Assembly: GCA_944383965.1 (NCBI GenBank)
Contig: CALWRQ010000005.1
Location: 1-54,309 of the forward strand
Direction of reading: 5' to 3'
DNA: 54,309 bases
From: an uncultured Lachnospiraceae bacterium
GTDB lineage: Bacteria; Bacillota; Clostridia; Lachnospirales; Lachnospiraceae
Below, piece by piece: positions 9,540-18,078 of this stretch. The position numbers were made by a program, and so were the translations under genes. Positions within the stretch are counted from its first letter, which is position 1, and every line of letters starts with the position of its first letter. Below the pieces are notes generated by a model. It saw nothing but the letters and a program-made list of their open reading frames with translations. It was not told the origin of the DNA and ran no database searches.

Positions 9540-9887
9540 TCAACCCTTCTTTGCCTCTTCCAAATCCCTGAGCGCCTTCTCAAGCTTCATCTGGGTAGTG
9601 ACCAGCTCATGCTTCAGGCTGTAAGCTTCTTTTTCCAGACTTCTGTTCTGTTCTTCCAGCTGATGCACTCTTTCCTGGCTTTTGAAATAATCATCGGCAA
9701 TATTCAGCTCTACCATGGTGACCTGATAATCCCTGCTCTGCTTCGTGTATCCCTTCTGCTTTTTCATCAGGGAGATCTTCTCATTGATATAGCTGGCCAC
9801 TCTCTGGAGATAGGCCTCTTCCTCCTGTCCTTCCAGGGTATAGATCTCTCCGTCAATCAGAACCTCTGCATAATTCTTGGAATCCAT
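9540..9887 (-). CDS. zapA: Cell division protein ZapA
   Basis: A 115-residue FtsZ-associated protein. The N-terminal beta part (VLIDGEIYTLEGQEEEAYL) leads into YINEKI and a long coiled coil (about residues 50-110) with VELNIADDYFK and heptad-like LEEQNRSLEKEAYSLKHEL. This is the ZapA head plus helix layout. It promotes Z-ring bundling in the cytoplasm. The start at 9887 is chosen for AGGAG 8 nt upstream. A short GC hairpin (CCCGG/CCGGG) lies in the leader just upstream of the gene. The U32 peptidase gene follows, a common pairing in Clostridia. Confidence 0.88.
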   Translation of the reverse strand: MDSKNYAEVLIDGEIYTLEGQEEEAYLQRVASYINEKISLMKKQKGYTKQSRDYQVTMVELNIADDYFKSQERVHQLEEQNRSLEKEAYSLKHELVTTQMKLEKALRDLEEAKKG

Positions 9888-10006
9888 TCCATTTTCTCCT
9901 ATTGTATTTTCACGTTCGTGCATGTCCCGGTTTCTCCGGGGTCAGTGAAAGTATATCACATCGTGTATGATTATTCCAGTGTATTTTTCAACATCTAGTG
10001 TATTTT

Positions 10007-11002
10007 CTACCTGGGCAGCCCCAGATGATGGTAAGCCAGTTCTGTGGCCATACGGCCTCTGGGGGTCCGGTTGATCAGGCCGTTCATAAGCAGATATGGC
10101 TCATACACATCCTCCAGCGTGCCGGAATCCTCGCCCAGCGCCGCAGCCAGAGTATCCAGTCCTACGGGACCTCCGGAAAATTTCCGGATAATCGTAAGCA
10201 GAATATTCCGGTCATTATTATCCAGACCCAGCCGGTCTACCTCCAGAATATCCAGAGCGAAATCTGCCACCTCTTTGGTAATCACTCCGTCATATTTCAC
10301 CTGGGCAAAATCCCTCACCCGCTTCAGCAGGCGGTTCGCCAGCCTGGGAGTTCCTCTGGATCTTCTGGCGATCTCTTCCGCTCCTGCCCGGTCGATCTTT
10401 ACCTTCAGCACACCGGCTGAGCGGATGATGATCTCCTCCAGTTCCTCCGGAGTATAGAAATCCAGCTTCTGGACCACTCCGAACCGGTCCCGGAGAGGAG
10501 CTGTAAGCAGGCCTGCCCTGGTCGTAGCTCCCACCAGAGTGAAGTGAGGCAGTTCCAGGCGGATTGACCTGGCTGAAGCCTCTTTTCCCAGCATAATATC
10601 TATGGCAAAGTCCTCCATGGCCGGATAGAGCACCTCTTCCACCTGACGGTTCAGCCGGTGAATCTCATCCACAAACAGCACGTCGCCTTCCTGAAGGTTA
10701 TTCAGAATCGCTGCCATTTCTCCCGGTTTTTCAATGGCCGGCCCGCTGGTCACTTTCATATTGACTCCCATTTCATTGGCAATAATGCCGCAGAGGGTGG
10801 TTTTTCCCAGACCGGGCGGCCCGTAGAAAAGCACATGATCCAGGGATTCTCCTCTGGATCTGGCTGCGTCAATGAACACCTTCAGTGTGGTTTTGATTCT
10901 GGTCTGCCCGATATAATCCTTCAGATATTGGGGGCGAAGCGTCCCCTCCATCCTTTTTTCTTCTTCCGTCACAACATCCGTTGTGATGATTCTCCGTTCC
11001 AT
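10007..11002 (-). CDS. ruvB: Holliday junction branch migration helicase RuvB
   Basis: A 331-residue AAA+ motor of the RuvAB complex, which drives branch migration of Holliday junctions. Walker [10 protein letters not shown] (about residues 61-69), Walker B FVDEIHR, sensor 1 [10 protein letters not shown], the sensor 2 arginine region ([13 protein letters not shown]) and the C-terminal winged helix ([12 protein letters not shown]) are all present. Length is normal. It follows ruvA by 33 bp on the same strand, forming a ruvAB operon. Confidence 0.98.
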   Translation of the reverse strand: MERRIITTDVVTEEEKRMEGTLRPQYLKDYIGQTRIKTTLKVFIDAARSRGESLDHVLFYGPPGLGKTTLCGIIANEMGVNMKVTSGPAIEKPGEMAAILNNLQEGDVLFVDEIHRLNRQVEEVLYPAMEDFAIDIMLGKEASARSIRLELPHFTLVGATTRAGLLTAPLRDRFGVVQKLDFYTPEELEEIIIRSAGVLKVKIDRAGAEEIARRSRGTPRLANRLLKRVRDFAQVKYDGVITKEVADFALDILEVDRLGLDNNDRNILLTIIRKFSGGPVGLDTLAAALGEDSGTLEDVYEPYLLMNGLINRTPRGRMATELAYHHLGLPR

Positions 11003-11035
11003 AGTCTTTCCCTGCTTTCCGTCTCCCTACTATTG

Positions 11036-11647
11036 TCAGATCAGGAACTTCAGAGACAGCTTCAGCACCTCTTCCGCCGTCATTTCCTCTCCGATCTCTA
11101 CCCGGCCCACAGCCCGGGATGCTTCCATAGGGGAATATCCCAGCGCAGTCAGCGCATCGATTGCTTCCTTCCCTGCCTGGCCGAGAGTCTGGGAAGCCGC
11201 TGCCCGGTCTCCTGATTCCTGCTGACCTGCCGGCAGGATATCATCCAGAGATACCTTATCCTTCAGATCCAGAATAATTCTCTGAGCCGTCTTTATTCCG
11301 ATTCCCGGAGCCTTGGCGATTGCTTTCGCATCTCCGGAAATCACTGCCAGCCGAAGATCGTCCGGCCCCAGTGCAGACAGGACTCCCAAAGCTCCTTTCG
11401 GTCCGATTCCTCCCACTCCCAGCAGCTGGCGGAACATGGCCAGATCTCGTTTTCCCGGGAATCCGTACAGACTCACTCCGTCTTCCCTCACCTGCATGTG
11501 CGTATGGATCTTTACCTCGCTGCCCAGAGCCGGGAGGCGTTCCAGTACAGACAGCGGGACCTTTATTTCATATCCCAGCCCCCCGGCCTCCACTACGATC
11601 CCATCCTGTGAGGCCTCGCTCAATATGCCTTTTATATAGGAAATCAA
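11036..11647 (-). CDS. ruvA: Holliday junction DNA helicase subunit RuvA
   Basis: A 203-residue DNA-binding subunit that recognises Holliday junctions and recruits RuvB. The N-terminal OB fold (MISYIKGILSE, VEAGGLGYEI), the tandem helix-hairpin-helix region (LLGVGGIGPKGALGVLS and KAPGIGIKTAQRIILDLKDK) and the C-terminal RuvB-binding domain (ALGYSPMEASRAV) are complete. The start is a TTG at 11647 with AGAGGAG 8 nt upstream, giving the normal family length. A longer frame upstream would add about 34 residues that do not match the family. It begins the ruvAB operon and is divergent from the nuclease gene at 11816. Confidence 0.96.
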   Translation of the reverse strand: MISYIKGILSEASQDGIVVEAGGLGYEIKVPLSVLERLPALGSEVKIHTHMQVREDGVSLYGFPGKRDLAMFRQLLGVGGIGPKGALGVLSALGPDDLRLAVISGDAKAIAKAPGIGIKTAQRIILDLKDKVSLDDILPAGQQESGDRAAASQTLGQAGKEAIDALTALGYSPMEASRAVGRVEIGEEMTAEEVLKLSLKFLI

Positions 11648-11815
11648 TGCCGACTCTCCTCTTTCTTCATAATCGCCTTCATCATAACATATCACCCAGG
11701 CCAATGCAACCGGAAATCGAACAAATATTCTGCCGGTCCTTTTCTTCATTGACGGCCGCTCTGTTCCTCATTATAATTAGAAAATCAGAACTGTGATTTC
11801 GGAAGGAGTATATCT

Positions 11816-12931
11816 ATGATCACTGCAGAAAAAATGTTTTCCGCCGACCGCTCCTATCCTCTGGAGCGGTTGGGCAATCCGGAAGAGCTCCTGTTCTTTG
11901 ACATTGAGACCACCGGGTTTTCCGGTCTTTCCTCAAGCCTCTATCTGATCGGAGCCGCCTTCGTCCGCAGCGGGCAATGGCATCTGATCCAGTGGTTTGC
12001 CGACTGCCGGGAAGCTGAAAAAGAAATTCTGGAATCCTTTTTTTCGTTTCTCAGACCTTTTTCTGTTCTGGTCCACTTCAACGGAGACGGATTTGACATT
12101 CCCTATCTGGAAAAGCGGTGTCAGGCCCTGGGCCTGTCCTGTCCGCTTTCCTCCCTGAAAAGTCTGGATATCTACAAAAAAATAAGACCCTTCAGATGTC
12201 TTATGGGTCTGGAAAGTATGAAACAGAAGGCCGTGGAACGCTTTCTGGGAATTTTCCGTGAAGATCCTTATTCCGGAGGACAGCTCATAGAAGTCTATCA
12301 GGAGTATCTGCTGACGAAGAACCGTTCCCTGCTCCGTATGCTTATGCTTCATAATGAAGAGGATCTGATGGGCATGCCGCGGATTCTTCCCATTCTTTTT
12401 TATCCCGATTTTCTTACAGGGGAATTTTCTCCGCAATCCGCCGGTTTTCGGGAAGAGAACGATCTGTTCGGAAGCAAGGAGACCATTCTCGATCTTGACT
12501 GCCTGTGCGCTTCCTCCCTGCCCGTTCCCATTTCCTGGGAGCATCCTCTTCTGGATGGCGTACATTTCCGGGGAGAACAGAACCGGCTGGAAATCTGCAT
12601 TCCCCTTTTTGACGGGGAGTTGAAGTATTTCTATCCCAATTATAAGGATTACTATTATCTGATTTATGAAGACACTGCCGTTCACAAAAGCGTTGGCGAA
12701 TATGTAGACCGGAGCGCACGCAAAAAAGCCACCGCCTCTACCTGCTACACAAAAAAAAGAGGGCTTTTTCTCCCCCAGACGGAGCCCTGTCTTGCTCCCG
12801 TTTTCCGTTCCGAGCTCCGTTCCCGGATCTGTTACAGTCTGCTGCCGGAAGATCCCCTCTCCTGTCCCCGGCTGTCCGAATATGTGGGCTGCCTTGTCTC
12901 ATCCAGTATCCGCCGGCATTCCGGGAACTGA
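11816..12931 (+). CDS. YprB-like ribonuclease H-fold exonuclease
   Basis: A 371-residue protein with a DEDD-type 3'-5' exonuclease domain, as in B. subtilis YprB. FFDIETTGFSG supplies the first Asp and Glu near residue 28, NGDGFDIPYLEKR a second Asp, and HNEEDLMGM the last acidic residue. A less conserved C-terminal half follows, containing a TTYF-like region (FDGELKYFYPNYKDYYYL) often seen in this group. The likely substrate is single-stranded nucleic acid, but the role is not established. The start follows GGAAGGAG. It is divergent from ruvA and converges on the DUF5662 gene with only 9 bp between stops. Confidence 0.8.
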   Translation: MITAEKMFSADRSYPLERLGNPEELLFFDIETTGFSGLSSSLYLIGAAFVRSGQWHLIQWFADCREAEKEILESFFSFLRPFSVLVHFNGDGFDIPYLEKRCQALGLSCPLSSLKSLDIYKKIRPFRCLMGLESMKQKAVERFLGIFREDPYSGGQLIEVYQEYLLTKNRSLLRMLMLHNEEDLMGMPRILPILFYPDFLTGEFSPQSAGFREENDLFGSKETILDLDCLCASSLPVPISWEHPLLDGVHFRGEQNRLEICIPLFDGELKYFYPNYKDYYYLIYEDTAVHKSVGEYVDRSARKKATASTCYTKKRGLFLPQTEPCLAPVFRSELRSRICYSLLPEDPLSCPRLSEYVGCLVSSSIRRHSGN

Positions 12932-12940
12932 TCCTCCTGT

Positions 12941-13489
12941 TCAGTAATCCTTCTTTCTGAGCATTTCCCGGATGAGGGCAAACGTCTTTTCCTCTCCCTC
13001 GTCCCGGAGCATGATCAGCAGCCGCTCCACCAGGGCTCTGGTCTCCGGGTGCATGAGCGCTCCCTCTCCCGAGCGGCAGAAATACTCCCAGGAAGCTCCG
13101 TCCGTATACTCTTTTCCTTTGTACACTTTGGAGGCGGCAATCCGGTCCATCATCATTTCCATCACATAGTTCAGCGGCATTTTCACACCGGTCAGTCCTG
13201 CTTCCCTGTTTCGGGGGGATACATCCATCCAGTATTCAAAATGATGACGATTTCTTCCCTTATGGTGAAGCCATGCCTGCGAATACCCCTTTTCCTCACG
13301 TTCTGCCGCATTTGGGCTGCGGTTCCCCTGATAATAGCGGATCCCCGTAGAAAACTCTGTCCAGCCGTATTTGGACAGATCATGCAGAATACCCTGGCGG
13401 TACAGGCCGATGCGGAAGCAGTTTTTCATCACCAGCCATTTGTGTGCAGTGATGGTTTTTAAATGTCCCCATGCGTTTTTCAGCTTCAT
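12941..13489 (-). CDS. DUF5662 family protein
   Basis: A 182-residue soluble protein of unknown function matching the DUF5662 family often seen in Firmicutes and their phages. Distinctive elements are [18 protein letters not shown], a HDLSKY motif near residue 38, and [13 protein letters not shown]. The histidine-aspartate arrangement recalls HD-like or catalase-related metal-binding folds, but no activity is known to me. AGGGTGAGG precedes the start. It is a single gene, convergent with the YprB-like nuclease and divergent from the cold-shock gene. Confidence 0.78.
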   Translation of the reverse strand: MKLKNAWGHLKTITAHKWLVMKNCFRIGLYRQGILHDLSKYGWTEFSTGIRYYQGNRSPNAAEREEKGYSQAWLHHKGRNRHHFEYWMDVSPRNREAGLTGVKMPLNYVMEMMMDRIAASKVYKGKEYTDGASWEYFCRSGEGALMHPETRALVERLLIMLRDEGEEKTFALIREMLRKKDY

Positions 13490-13577
13490 AATGCCTCACC
13501 CTTCTTTCCGTCTGATTCCGGTGTTCAGTATAGCATGAGACGCCCGGAAAGTCCATTGCTTTCCCCCTTAAAATCGT

Positions 13578-13606
13578 TTGACACTCCCCAAAAACTATGC
13601 TATTCT
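13578..13606 (+). promoter_or_regulatory. Promoter of the cold-shock gene
   Basis: A TTGACA box (13578-13583), exact 17-bp spacer and TATTCT (13601-13606). Transcription would start near 13613 and give a leader of about 48 nt before the ATG. Confidence 0.85.
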
Positions 13607-13660
13607 GTACGTAGCCGTCAAAAGCGGTTTACACATTTTCATTTTTATTGGAGGTATCAT

Positions 13661-13858
13661 ATGAAGGGTACAGTTAAGTGGTTTAACAACCAGAAGGGAT
13701 ACGGCTTCATCTGCGACGAGCAGGGAAATGACGTATTCGTACATTACACCGGACTGAACATGGAAGGCTTCAAGTCCTTGGACGAGGGCGCTGCCGTTGA
13801 GTTCGATGTAGTAAACGGAACGAAAGGACCTCAGGCAACCAACGTTACGAAGTTATAA
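13661..13858 (+). CDS. Cold-shock protein, CspA family
   Basis: A 65-residue single OB-fold nucleic-acid-binding protein. RNP1 (KGYGFI) and RNP2 (VFVHY) are intact, and the protein starts MKGTVKWFN as is typical. It would act as an RNA chaperone in the cytoplasm. TTGGAGG lies 6 nt before the ATG. An upstream in-frame extension would cross the promoter and is rejected. The leader is short compared with the long cold-responsive leader of E. coli cspA, so expression may be largely constitutive. Confidence 0.96.
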   Translation: MKGTVKWFNNQKGYGFICDEQGNDVFVHYTGLNMEGFKSLDEGAAVEFDVVNGTKGPQATNVTKL

Positions 13859-13964
13859 TTTTTATAATGGGCCAACCAATGTACCTTTTTCATTAAATAT
13901 ATGGACGAATTTTATTCACTTTATCTTTTTTGAAATAAGTCATATGGATTGAAACGTGATTGCG

Positions 13965-14009
13965 AAAACCGCCTCACTCTGTCGGAGATCCGGCAGGGAG
14001 GCGGTTTTT
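13965..14009. terminator. Bidirectional terminator between csp and hslO
   Basis: AAAACCGCCTC pairs with GAGGCGGTTTT (11 bp) around a loop of about 22 nt, with an A-run on the left and T-run on the right. It can serve both the cold-shock gene and the convergent hslO operon. Confidence 0.85.
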
Positions 14010-14019
14010 CATTTACATG

Positions 14020-14898
14020 TTATTTTGCTTTTTCCAGCAGTTCCCTCAGTTCATCTACTGAAAACGCATAGTTTTTATTACAGAAGTGACAGTTCACTTC
14101 AATGCTCTTTCCCTCATCGATCATTTCCTGGATCTCTTTCTTTCCAATGCTCACGATGGCTTTCTCCACTCTGTCTTTCGTACAGTTGCAGAAAAACCGG
14201 GTGGGAACACGATCCAGAATCTCCAGGCCGAATTCTCCCAGAATGTACTCAAGGATTTCCTCCGGATCCTTGCCCTGATCCAGCAGACTGGTGACGGAGG
14301 AGATTTCTCCGAGGGTCTTTTCCAGCTTCGTAATGATCTCATCGGAAGCACCGGGCAGCAGCTGCAGAATGAATCCTCCCGCCTGACGCACCGTATTGTC
14401 CCTGTTCATCAGAACTCCCAGCGCCACAGAAGAAGGAGTCTGCTCTGAGGTGGCGTAATAGTACGTCAGATCCTCCGCAATCTCTCCCGTCACCAGAATG
14501 GTCTGTCCCACATAGGGTTCCTTCAGTCCTACGTCTCGGATCACACTGAGTACTCCCACTCCCAGGGCGCCGCCCACATCCAGTTTCCCCTTAGCATTGG
14601 GAGGGAGCATGACTTCCGGATGGAATACATAGCCCTTCACATCTCCCTTGGAATCCGCTGTTACAGTCAGCCCGCCGATCGGTCCGTCTCCCTCGATCTT
14701 CAGCGTAAGCAGATCCTTTTCCCCTTTCATCATCACGCCCATCATTCCGGCCGCTGTCAGAAGCCGTCCCAGAGCCGCCGTCGCTACCGGGCTGGTATTA
14801 TGTGCCGCCCTGGCAGTCTCCACCAGTTCTCTTGTTGTCGAAGCAAACGCCCGGATCTGTCCGTCCGCCGCCGTCGCTCTCACAATATAATCCGTCAT
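14020..14898 (-). CDS. hslO: Redox-regulated chaperone Hsp33
   Basis: A 292-residue Hsp33 holdase, activated by oxidation. The N-terminal domain (YIVRATAADGQIRAFA, TSPVATAALGRLLTAA) and the C-terminal zinc redox switch are complete. The switch cysteines are FCNC near residue 236 and CHFC near 268, the CXC...CXXC pattern. It protects proteins in the cytosol under oxidative stress. It is the last gene of a three-gene unit (HAD, methyltransferase, hslO), overlapping the methyltransferase stop by 4 bp (ATGA), and it ends at a terminator. Confidence 0.96.
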   Translation of the reverse strand: MTDYIVRATAADGQIRAFASTTRELVETARAAHNTSPVATAALGRLLTAAGMMGVMMKGEKDLLTLKIEGDGPIGGLTVTADSKGDVKGYVFHPEVMLPPNAKGKLDVGGALGVGVLSVIRDVGLKEPYVGQTILVTGEIAEDLTYYYATSEQTPSSVALGVLMNRDNTVRQAGGFILQLLPGASDEIITKLEKTLGEISSVTSLLDQGKDPEEILEYILGEFGLEILDRVPTRFFCNCTKDRVEKAIVSIGKKEIQEMIDEGKSIEVNCHFCNKNYAFSVDELRELLEKAK

Positions 14899-15671
14899 AT
14901 TCCGTTCATCCTCTCTCTGTCTTTTCCTTTTTCCCGGAAGATCATGCAGATTCTTTCCGAATCCTCCCGGGGAGGCTCTTTGGTAAACCCATTATAGGCT
15001 GCCAGGAACTCCATTCCGGCCGTCTCTCCGGCCGCCACCATTTCTTCCATGGAATAGGCCCGCTGATAATGGGTCTCTTCATATTTCCGATACAGCCCCT
15101 GGTTTCCTTCTTTCACAAAAACAGCCAGATCATACTCATTGATCCGCTCTTCCTCATCATAATAATTATCCCAGATGAAACTTCCGTCCTCCCGGTTTTC
15201 TGCTATGGTGCTGTCTCCCATCTGATGGTATTTGTACTCTGTATTCATGTCAAATATAAAAATACCGCCGGGATCCAGATAATTGTTCACCAGTCGGAAT
15301 ACCTGCTCCAGGTCCTCCTTTTCCAGAATATAATTCATGGAATCACAGACCGACACCACCGCTTTGACCGTCCCGTACAGTTCAAAGGATCTCATATCCT
15401 GCAGCAGATAAAGAATATCCTGCTGTGAAGCATCTTTCTTTTCCATGGCCAGCTCCAGCATCTCCTCAGAGTTGTCCACTCCGATCATATCGTACCCTTC
15501 ACTGGCCAGACGCTCCGTCATGGAACCGGTTCCGCAGCCCAGCTCCAGTACCAGTCCGTCCTTTACTCCCCATTCCCGCAGCAATCCGGTGAGGTACCGG
15601 CACCATTCCTCGTAGGGAACATTATCCATGAACAGGTCATATACCTGTGCAAAACCTGAATATGCCTCCAT
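14895..15671 (-). CDS. Class I SAM-dependent methyltransferase
   Basis: A 258-residue cytosolic protein with a Rossmann-like methyltransferase fold. Motif I is LVLELGCGTGSMTERLA (about residues 38-55) for SAM binding, followed by MIGVDNSEEML and VVSVCDSMNYI. It starts with YSGFAQVYDLFMDNVPYEEW, a pattern typical of the small-molecule methyltransferases found in Firmicutes beside other housekeeping genes. The substrate is unknown. AAAGGAGAGG precedes the start. It sits 11 bp after the HAD gene and overlaps hslO by 4 bp. Confidence 0.85.
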   Translation of the reverse strand: MEAYSGFAQVYDLFMDNVPYEEWCRYLTGLLREWGVKDGLVLELGCGTGSMTERLASEGYDMIGVDNSEEMLELAMEKKDASQQDILYLLQDMRSFELYGTVKAVVSVCDSMNYILEKEDLEQVFRLVNNYLDPGGIFIFDMNTEYKYHQMGDSTIAENREDGSFIWDNYYDEEERINEYDLAVFVKEGNQGLYRKYEETHYQRAYSMEEMVAAGETAGMEFLAAYNGFTKEPPREDSERICMIFREKGKDRERMNGI

Positions 15672-15682
15672 TTCCCTCTCCT

Positions 15683-16339
15683 TTATCTTTCCGCCTGAGA
15701 CAAAAGATATTCTTCCAGTTCCTTTACCGTAGCCGCAATATAACCTGCTCCGGCCTGTTCCAGTTCCTCTCTGTCCCCATAGCCATAGAGCACGCCGACA
15801 GAATCCAGACCTGTTTCCTTTGCTCCCAGAACATCATGTTTCCTGTCTCCGATCATCACGGCCTGAGACAGATCACAGATTTTTTCCTTTTCCAGAAGGT
15901 ATCGGATCACATCGGCCTTCCTGACTCTCGTTCCTTCCAGGTCAGAACCGGCCACATAGACAAACTGGTCTGTCAGTCCGAAATATTCCATCACGATCCC
16001 GGCGGTAGATTCCGGTTTGGAAGTAGCCACGTACAGGCGAAAGCCTGCCCGCCGGAGAGACTCCAGCATCTCTCTGATTCCGGGATACTCCCTGTTTTCA
16101 TACACACCCTTTTTCACATAATATTCCCGGAACACTCTGACAGCCTCGTCTGCCTGTTCCCTGGACAGTCCCCATTCCATAAACTGATCCCAGAGGGGAG
16201 GGCCGATAAACGGCCTCAGTCTGGTTCTGTCCTCCACCTGAATCCCAAAATGGGCCAGCGCCAGCTGCACTGCCTTTGTAATTCCCTCTTCCGGGTCTGT
16301 CAGTGTTCCGTCCAAATCAAACAGCAAATATTTTTTCAT
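15683..16339 (-). CDS. HAD-family hydrolase, phosphoglycolate phosphatase-like
   Basis: A 218-residue HAD subfamily IA phosphatase. Motif I FDLDGTLTDPEEG holds the nucleophile and acid/base aspartates, motif II is YVATSKPE, and motif IV is MIGDRKHDVLGA. A helical cap lies between motifs I and II, as in PGP/Gph. The natural substrate is uncertain (phosphoglycolate or another small phosphate ester). The start at 16339 gives a normal N-terminus directly before motif I; a longer frame would run back through a terminator. It opens the HAD, methyltransferase, hslO transcript. Confidence 0.86.
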   Translation of the reverse strand: MKKYLLFDLDGTLTDPEEGITKAVQLALAHFGIQVEDRTRLRPFIGPPLWDQFMEWGLSREQADEAVRVFREYYVKKGVYENREYPGIREMLESLRRAGFRLYVATSKPESTAGIVMEYFGLTDQFVYVAGSDLEGTRVRKADVIRYLLEKEKICDLSQAVMIGDRKHDVLGAKETGLDSVGVLYGYGDREELEQAGAGYIAATVKELEEYLLSQAER

Positions 16340-16431
16340 CCTCTGTACCGTCCTTACCGCTGCATTCTCCGCCCGGAACCGGCATGAAATCCGGCCCCAT
16401 TCCGGTTTTCCCATACTGTTTCCGGTCATTG

Positions 16432-16465
16432 AAAAAGACCGGCCATTTGATGACCGGTCCTTTTT
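16432..16465. terminator. Bidirectional terminator below the SleB-like gene
   Basis: GACCGG pairs with CCGGTC around a short internal sequence, flanked by AAAAA and TTTTT. It lies downstream of the SleB-like gene on the minus strand and insulates it from the HAD operon. Confidence 0.8.
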
Positions 16466-16543
16466 CACATCTGTCTGGCTATGCCTAATCTTACAGTAAT
16501 TCTGTCTGTTCGTCAACCCTTCTCATTCCATCCTCCGTCGGAC

Positions 16544-17308
16544 TTATTTGAAAAATTCATGACCGTCATGGCTGAACAGATAAGTCAGACTTCTGTCAAA
16601 CCACCCTACCGCCCCCTGTCTGGAACGGCTCCGGTTCATAAAAAACAGTGCTCCCTGAGAATAGTCTTCTCCTGCCAGCGCCCGGTCCACACACTCGATC
16701 GTTTCCCTGGTAACCTGTGCCCGGTTGATGCTCCCGTTGGATACGGGAGAAAACTGGTTTTTCTGATACACCACTCCTGTTACCGTATTGGGAAATCTCC
16801 CGCTTTTCACCCGGTTAATGATCACATTTGCCACCAGGATTTTTCCCTTTTCATCACAGATCCCCGCCTCTGCCTGCACGATCTTCAGCAGGGTCTGATA
16901 ATCTTCTGCAGAACAGTTGATCGCTGCCTTCGCAGCCTTAAGCTCCTGTTCCTCCAAAATCTTCGCATTTTCTTCGGCCTGCTGTTTGAGCAGCAGTTCC
17001 TTTTCCATCTGCATTTCCACCGTCTGCCGAAGCAGACCGCCGGTCAGCTTTCTTCCATCCCTTAAGGCCTGTGTGTCTGCCGCGCTCACGTTGAGGCTGG
17101 CATCAATCACATGACCAGGACCTGTTTGGCCTTCTTCTGTACGGTATATCGTTCTCGGTTCCTCTTCTGCCGCTGCCTGAGCAGATACCGCCGCCTGGGC
17201 ATTAAGCGAAGCTCCCGTCTCTATGCTGCCTGTGGTCAGCATGACCACTGCCGTAACAGCCGCTGTTGCCGCTGCAGCAAGAAAACGATGATACTTGAAA
17301 GTCAGCAT
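16544..17308 (-). CDS. Secreted SleB-type cell wall hydrolase
   Basis: A 254-residue secreted protein. A hydrophobic signal sequence (about residues 8-35) is followed by an Ala/Glu-rich coiled linker and a C-terminal Hydrolase_2 domain, as in the spore cortex lytic enzyme SleB. The domain starts near DYQTLLKIVQAEAGICDEKG and contains VANVIINRVKSGRFP and QFSPV. The Glu in VQAEAG is the expected catalytic acid of these lytic transglycosylase-like enzymes. It lacks the N-terminal peptidoglycan-binding domain of true SleB, so it may be a vegetative hydrolase. The ATG at 17308 has AGGAGG 7 nt upstream. It has its own promoter and terminator. Confidence 0.84.
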   Translation of the reverse strand: MLTFKYHRFLAAAATAAVTAVVMLTTGSIETGASLNAQAAVSAQAAAEEEPRTIYRTEEGQTGPGHVIDASLNVSAADTQALRDGRKLTGGLLRQTVEMQMEKELLLKQQAEENAKILEEQELKAAKAAINCSAEDYQTLLKIVQAEAGICDEKGKILVANVIINRVKSGRFPNTVTGVVYQKNQFSPVSNGSINRAQVTRETIECVDRALAGEDYSQGALFFMNRSRSRQGAVGWFDRSLTYLFSHDGHEFFK

Positions 17309-17342
17309 ACACATTCCTCCTTGTTCCGGGGTGACGCCCCAA

Positions 17343-17372
17343 ATTATATTGGAAGAATGTTACGAAAGTCAA
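17343..17372 (-). promoter_or_regulatory. Promoter of the SleB-like gene
   Basis: Minus-strand TTGACT (17367-17372), 18-bp spacer, TATAAT (17343-17348), about 35 bp before the ATG. The stretch 17375-17530 upstream is AT-rich and holds no gene. Confidence 0.75.
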
Positions 17373-17374
17373 TC

Positions 17375-17580
17375 ATTTTTTCATATTTTTGTCATAATTA
17401 TTTTAGGTCTTTCCCATAATTTCCATTCTTATGTCTTATTTATATGAATTTTACAGGAATATGAAAGAAATAGTTATGGAAAATGCATATACTGTTTTTT
17501 ATTAAATATTACATTTTTGTTAAATAATTTAAGATTTAAGGCAGAGCCGGTTCCGTTCGGATCTGCCTTATGTTAACTGT
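17375..17580. other. AT-rich intergenic stretch with a weak hairpin
   Basis: No gene is seen. AAGGCAGA and TCTGCCTT (about 17537-17571) form a hairpin just after the YbaK stop codon, but neither side has a clear T-run, so terminator function is doubtful. Confidence 0.5.
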
Positions 17581-18078
17581 TTATTCTTTTATAAGAGGAA
17601 CGAATGAAGCATTTACATACTCAGCCAGAGTCTCCGGAGACAGAAGAATCTGCTTTCCTCTCATTCCTGCACTGACTGCGATCCGGTCAAAAAGAATCGC
17701 TGTTTCTTCTATATAAGTAGGAAATTTCTTTTTCATTCCTACAGGAGAACAGCCTCCCCGGATATAGCCCGTAACCCCCAGCAGTTCTTTCATGGGAAGC
17801 ATCTCTACTTTTTTATCTCCCGCTGCTTTTGCCGCTTTTTTCAGATCCAGTTCCTCATCCACAGGAATACAGCAGACCAGATATCCGGTTCTTTCTCCCC
17901 GCAGCACCAGTGTTTTAAACACGCTGTCATGATCCTCACCCATGACGTCCGCCGCATGAGAGCCGGACAGATCGTTTTCATCCACCTCATACTCCCTTGC
18001 TTCATATTCGATTCCCGCCTGTTCCAGCAGCCGCATTACATTTGTTTTTTCTATTCCTGAACGTTCCGGCATACTCAT
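17581..18078 (-). CDS. ybaK: YbaK/EbsC-type Cys-tRNA(Pro) deacylase
   Basis: A 165-residue trans-editing enzyme that hydrolyses Cys-tRNA(Pro) mischarged by prolyl-tRNA synthetase. The YbaK fold is recognised from DHDSVFKTLVLRGE, which carries the conserved lysine (FKTLV), from VDEELDLKKAAKAAG, and from the glycine-rich TGYIRGGCSPVGMKKKFP loop. Length is normal. It overlaps the preceding HAD gene by 4 bp (ATGA), so the two are probably co-translated. Confidence 0.92.
   Translation of the reverse strand: MSMPERSGIEKTNVMRLLEQAGIEYEAREYEVDENDLSGSHAADVMGEDHDSVFKTLVLRGERTGYLVCCIPVDEELDLKKAAKAAGDKKVEMLPMKELLGVTGYIRGGCSPVGMKKKFPTYIEETAILFDRIAVSAGMRGKQILLSPETLAEYVNASFVPLIKE

Noticed and set aside
9413-9583. 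N-terminal extension of the U32 peptidase
   Set aside because: Adds 57 low-complexity basic residues before ILAPAGS, which is the normal beginning of the family, and runs into the end of zapA.
17537-17571. Terminator after ybaK
   Set aside because: A hairpin forms, but neither strand has a T-run after it, so it was listed only as part of the intergenic region.
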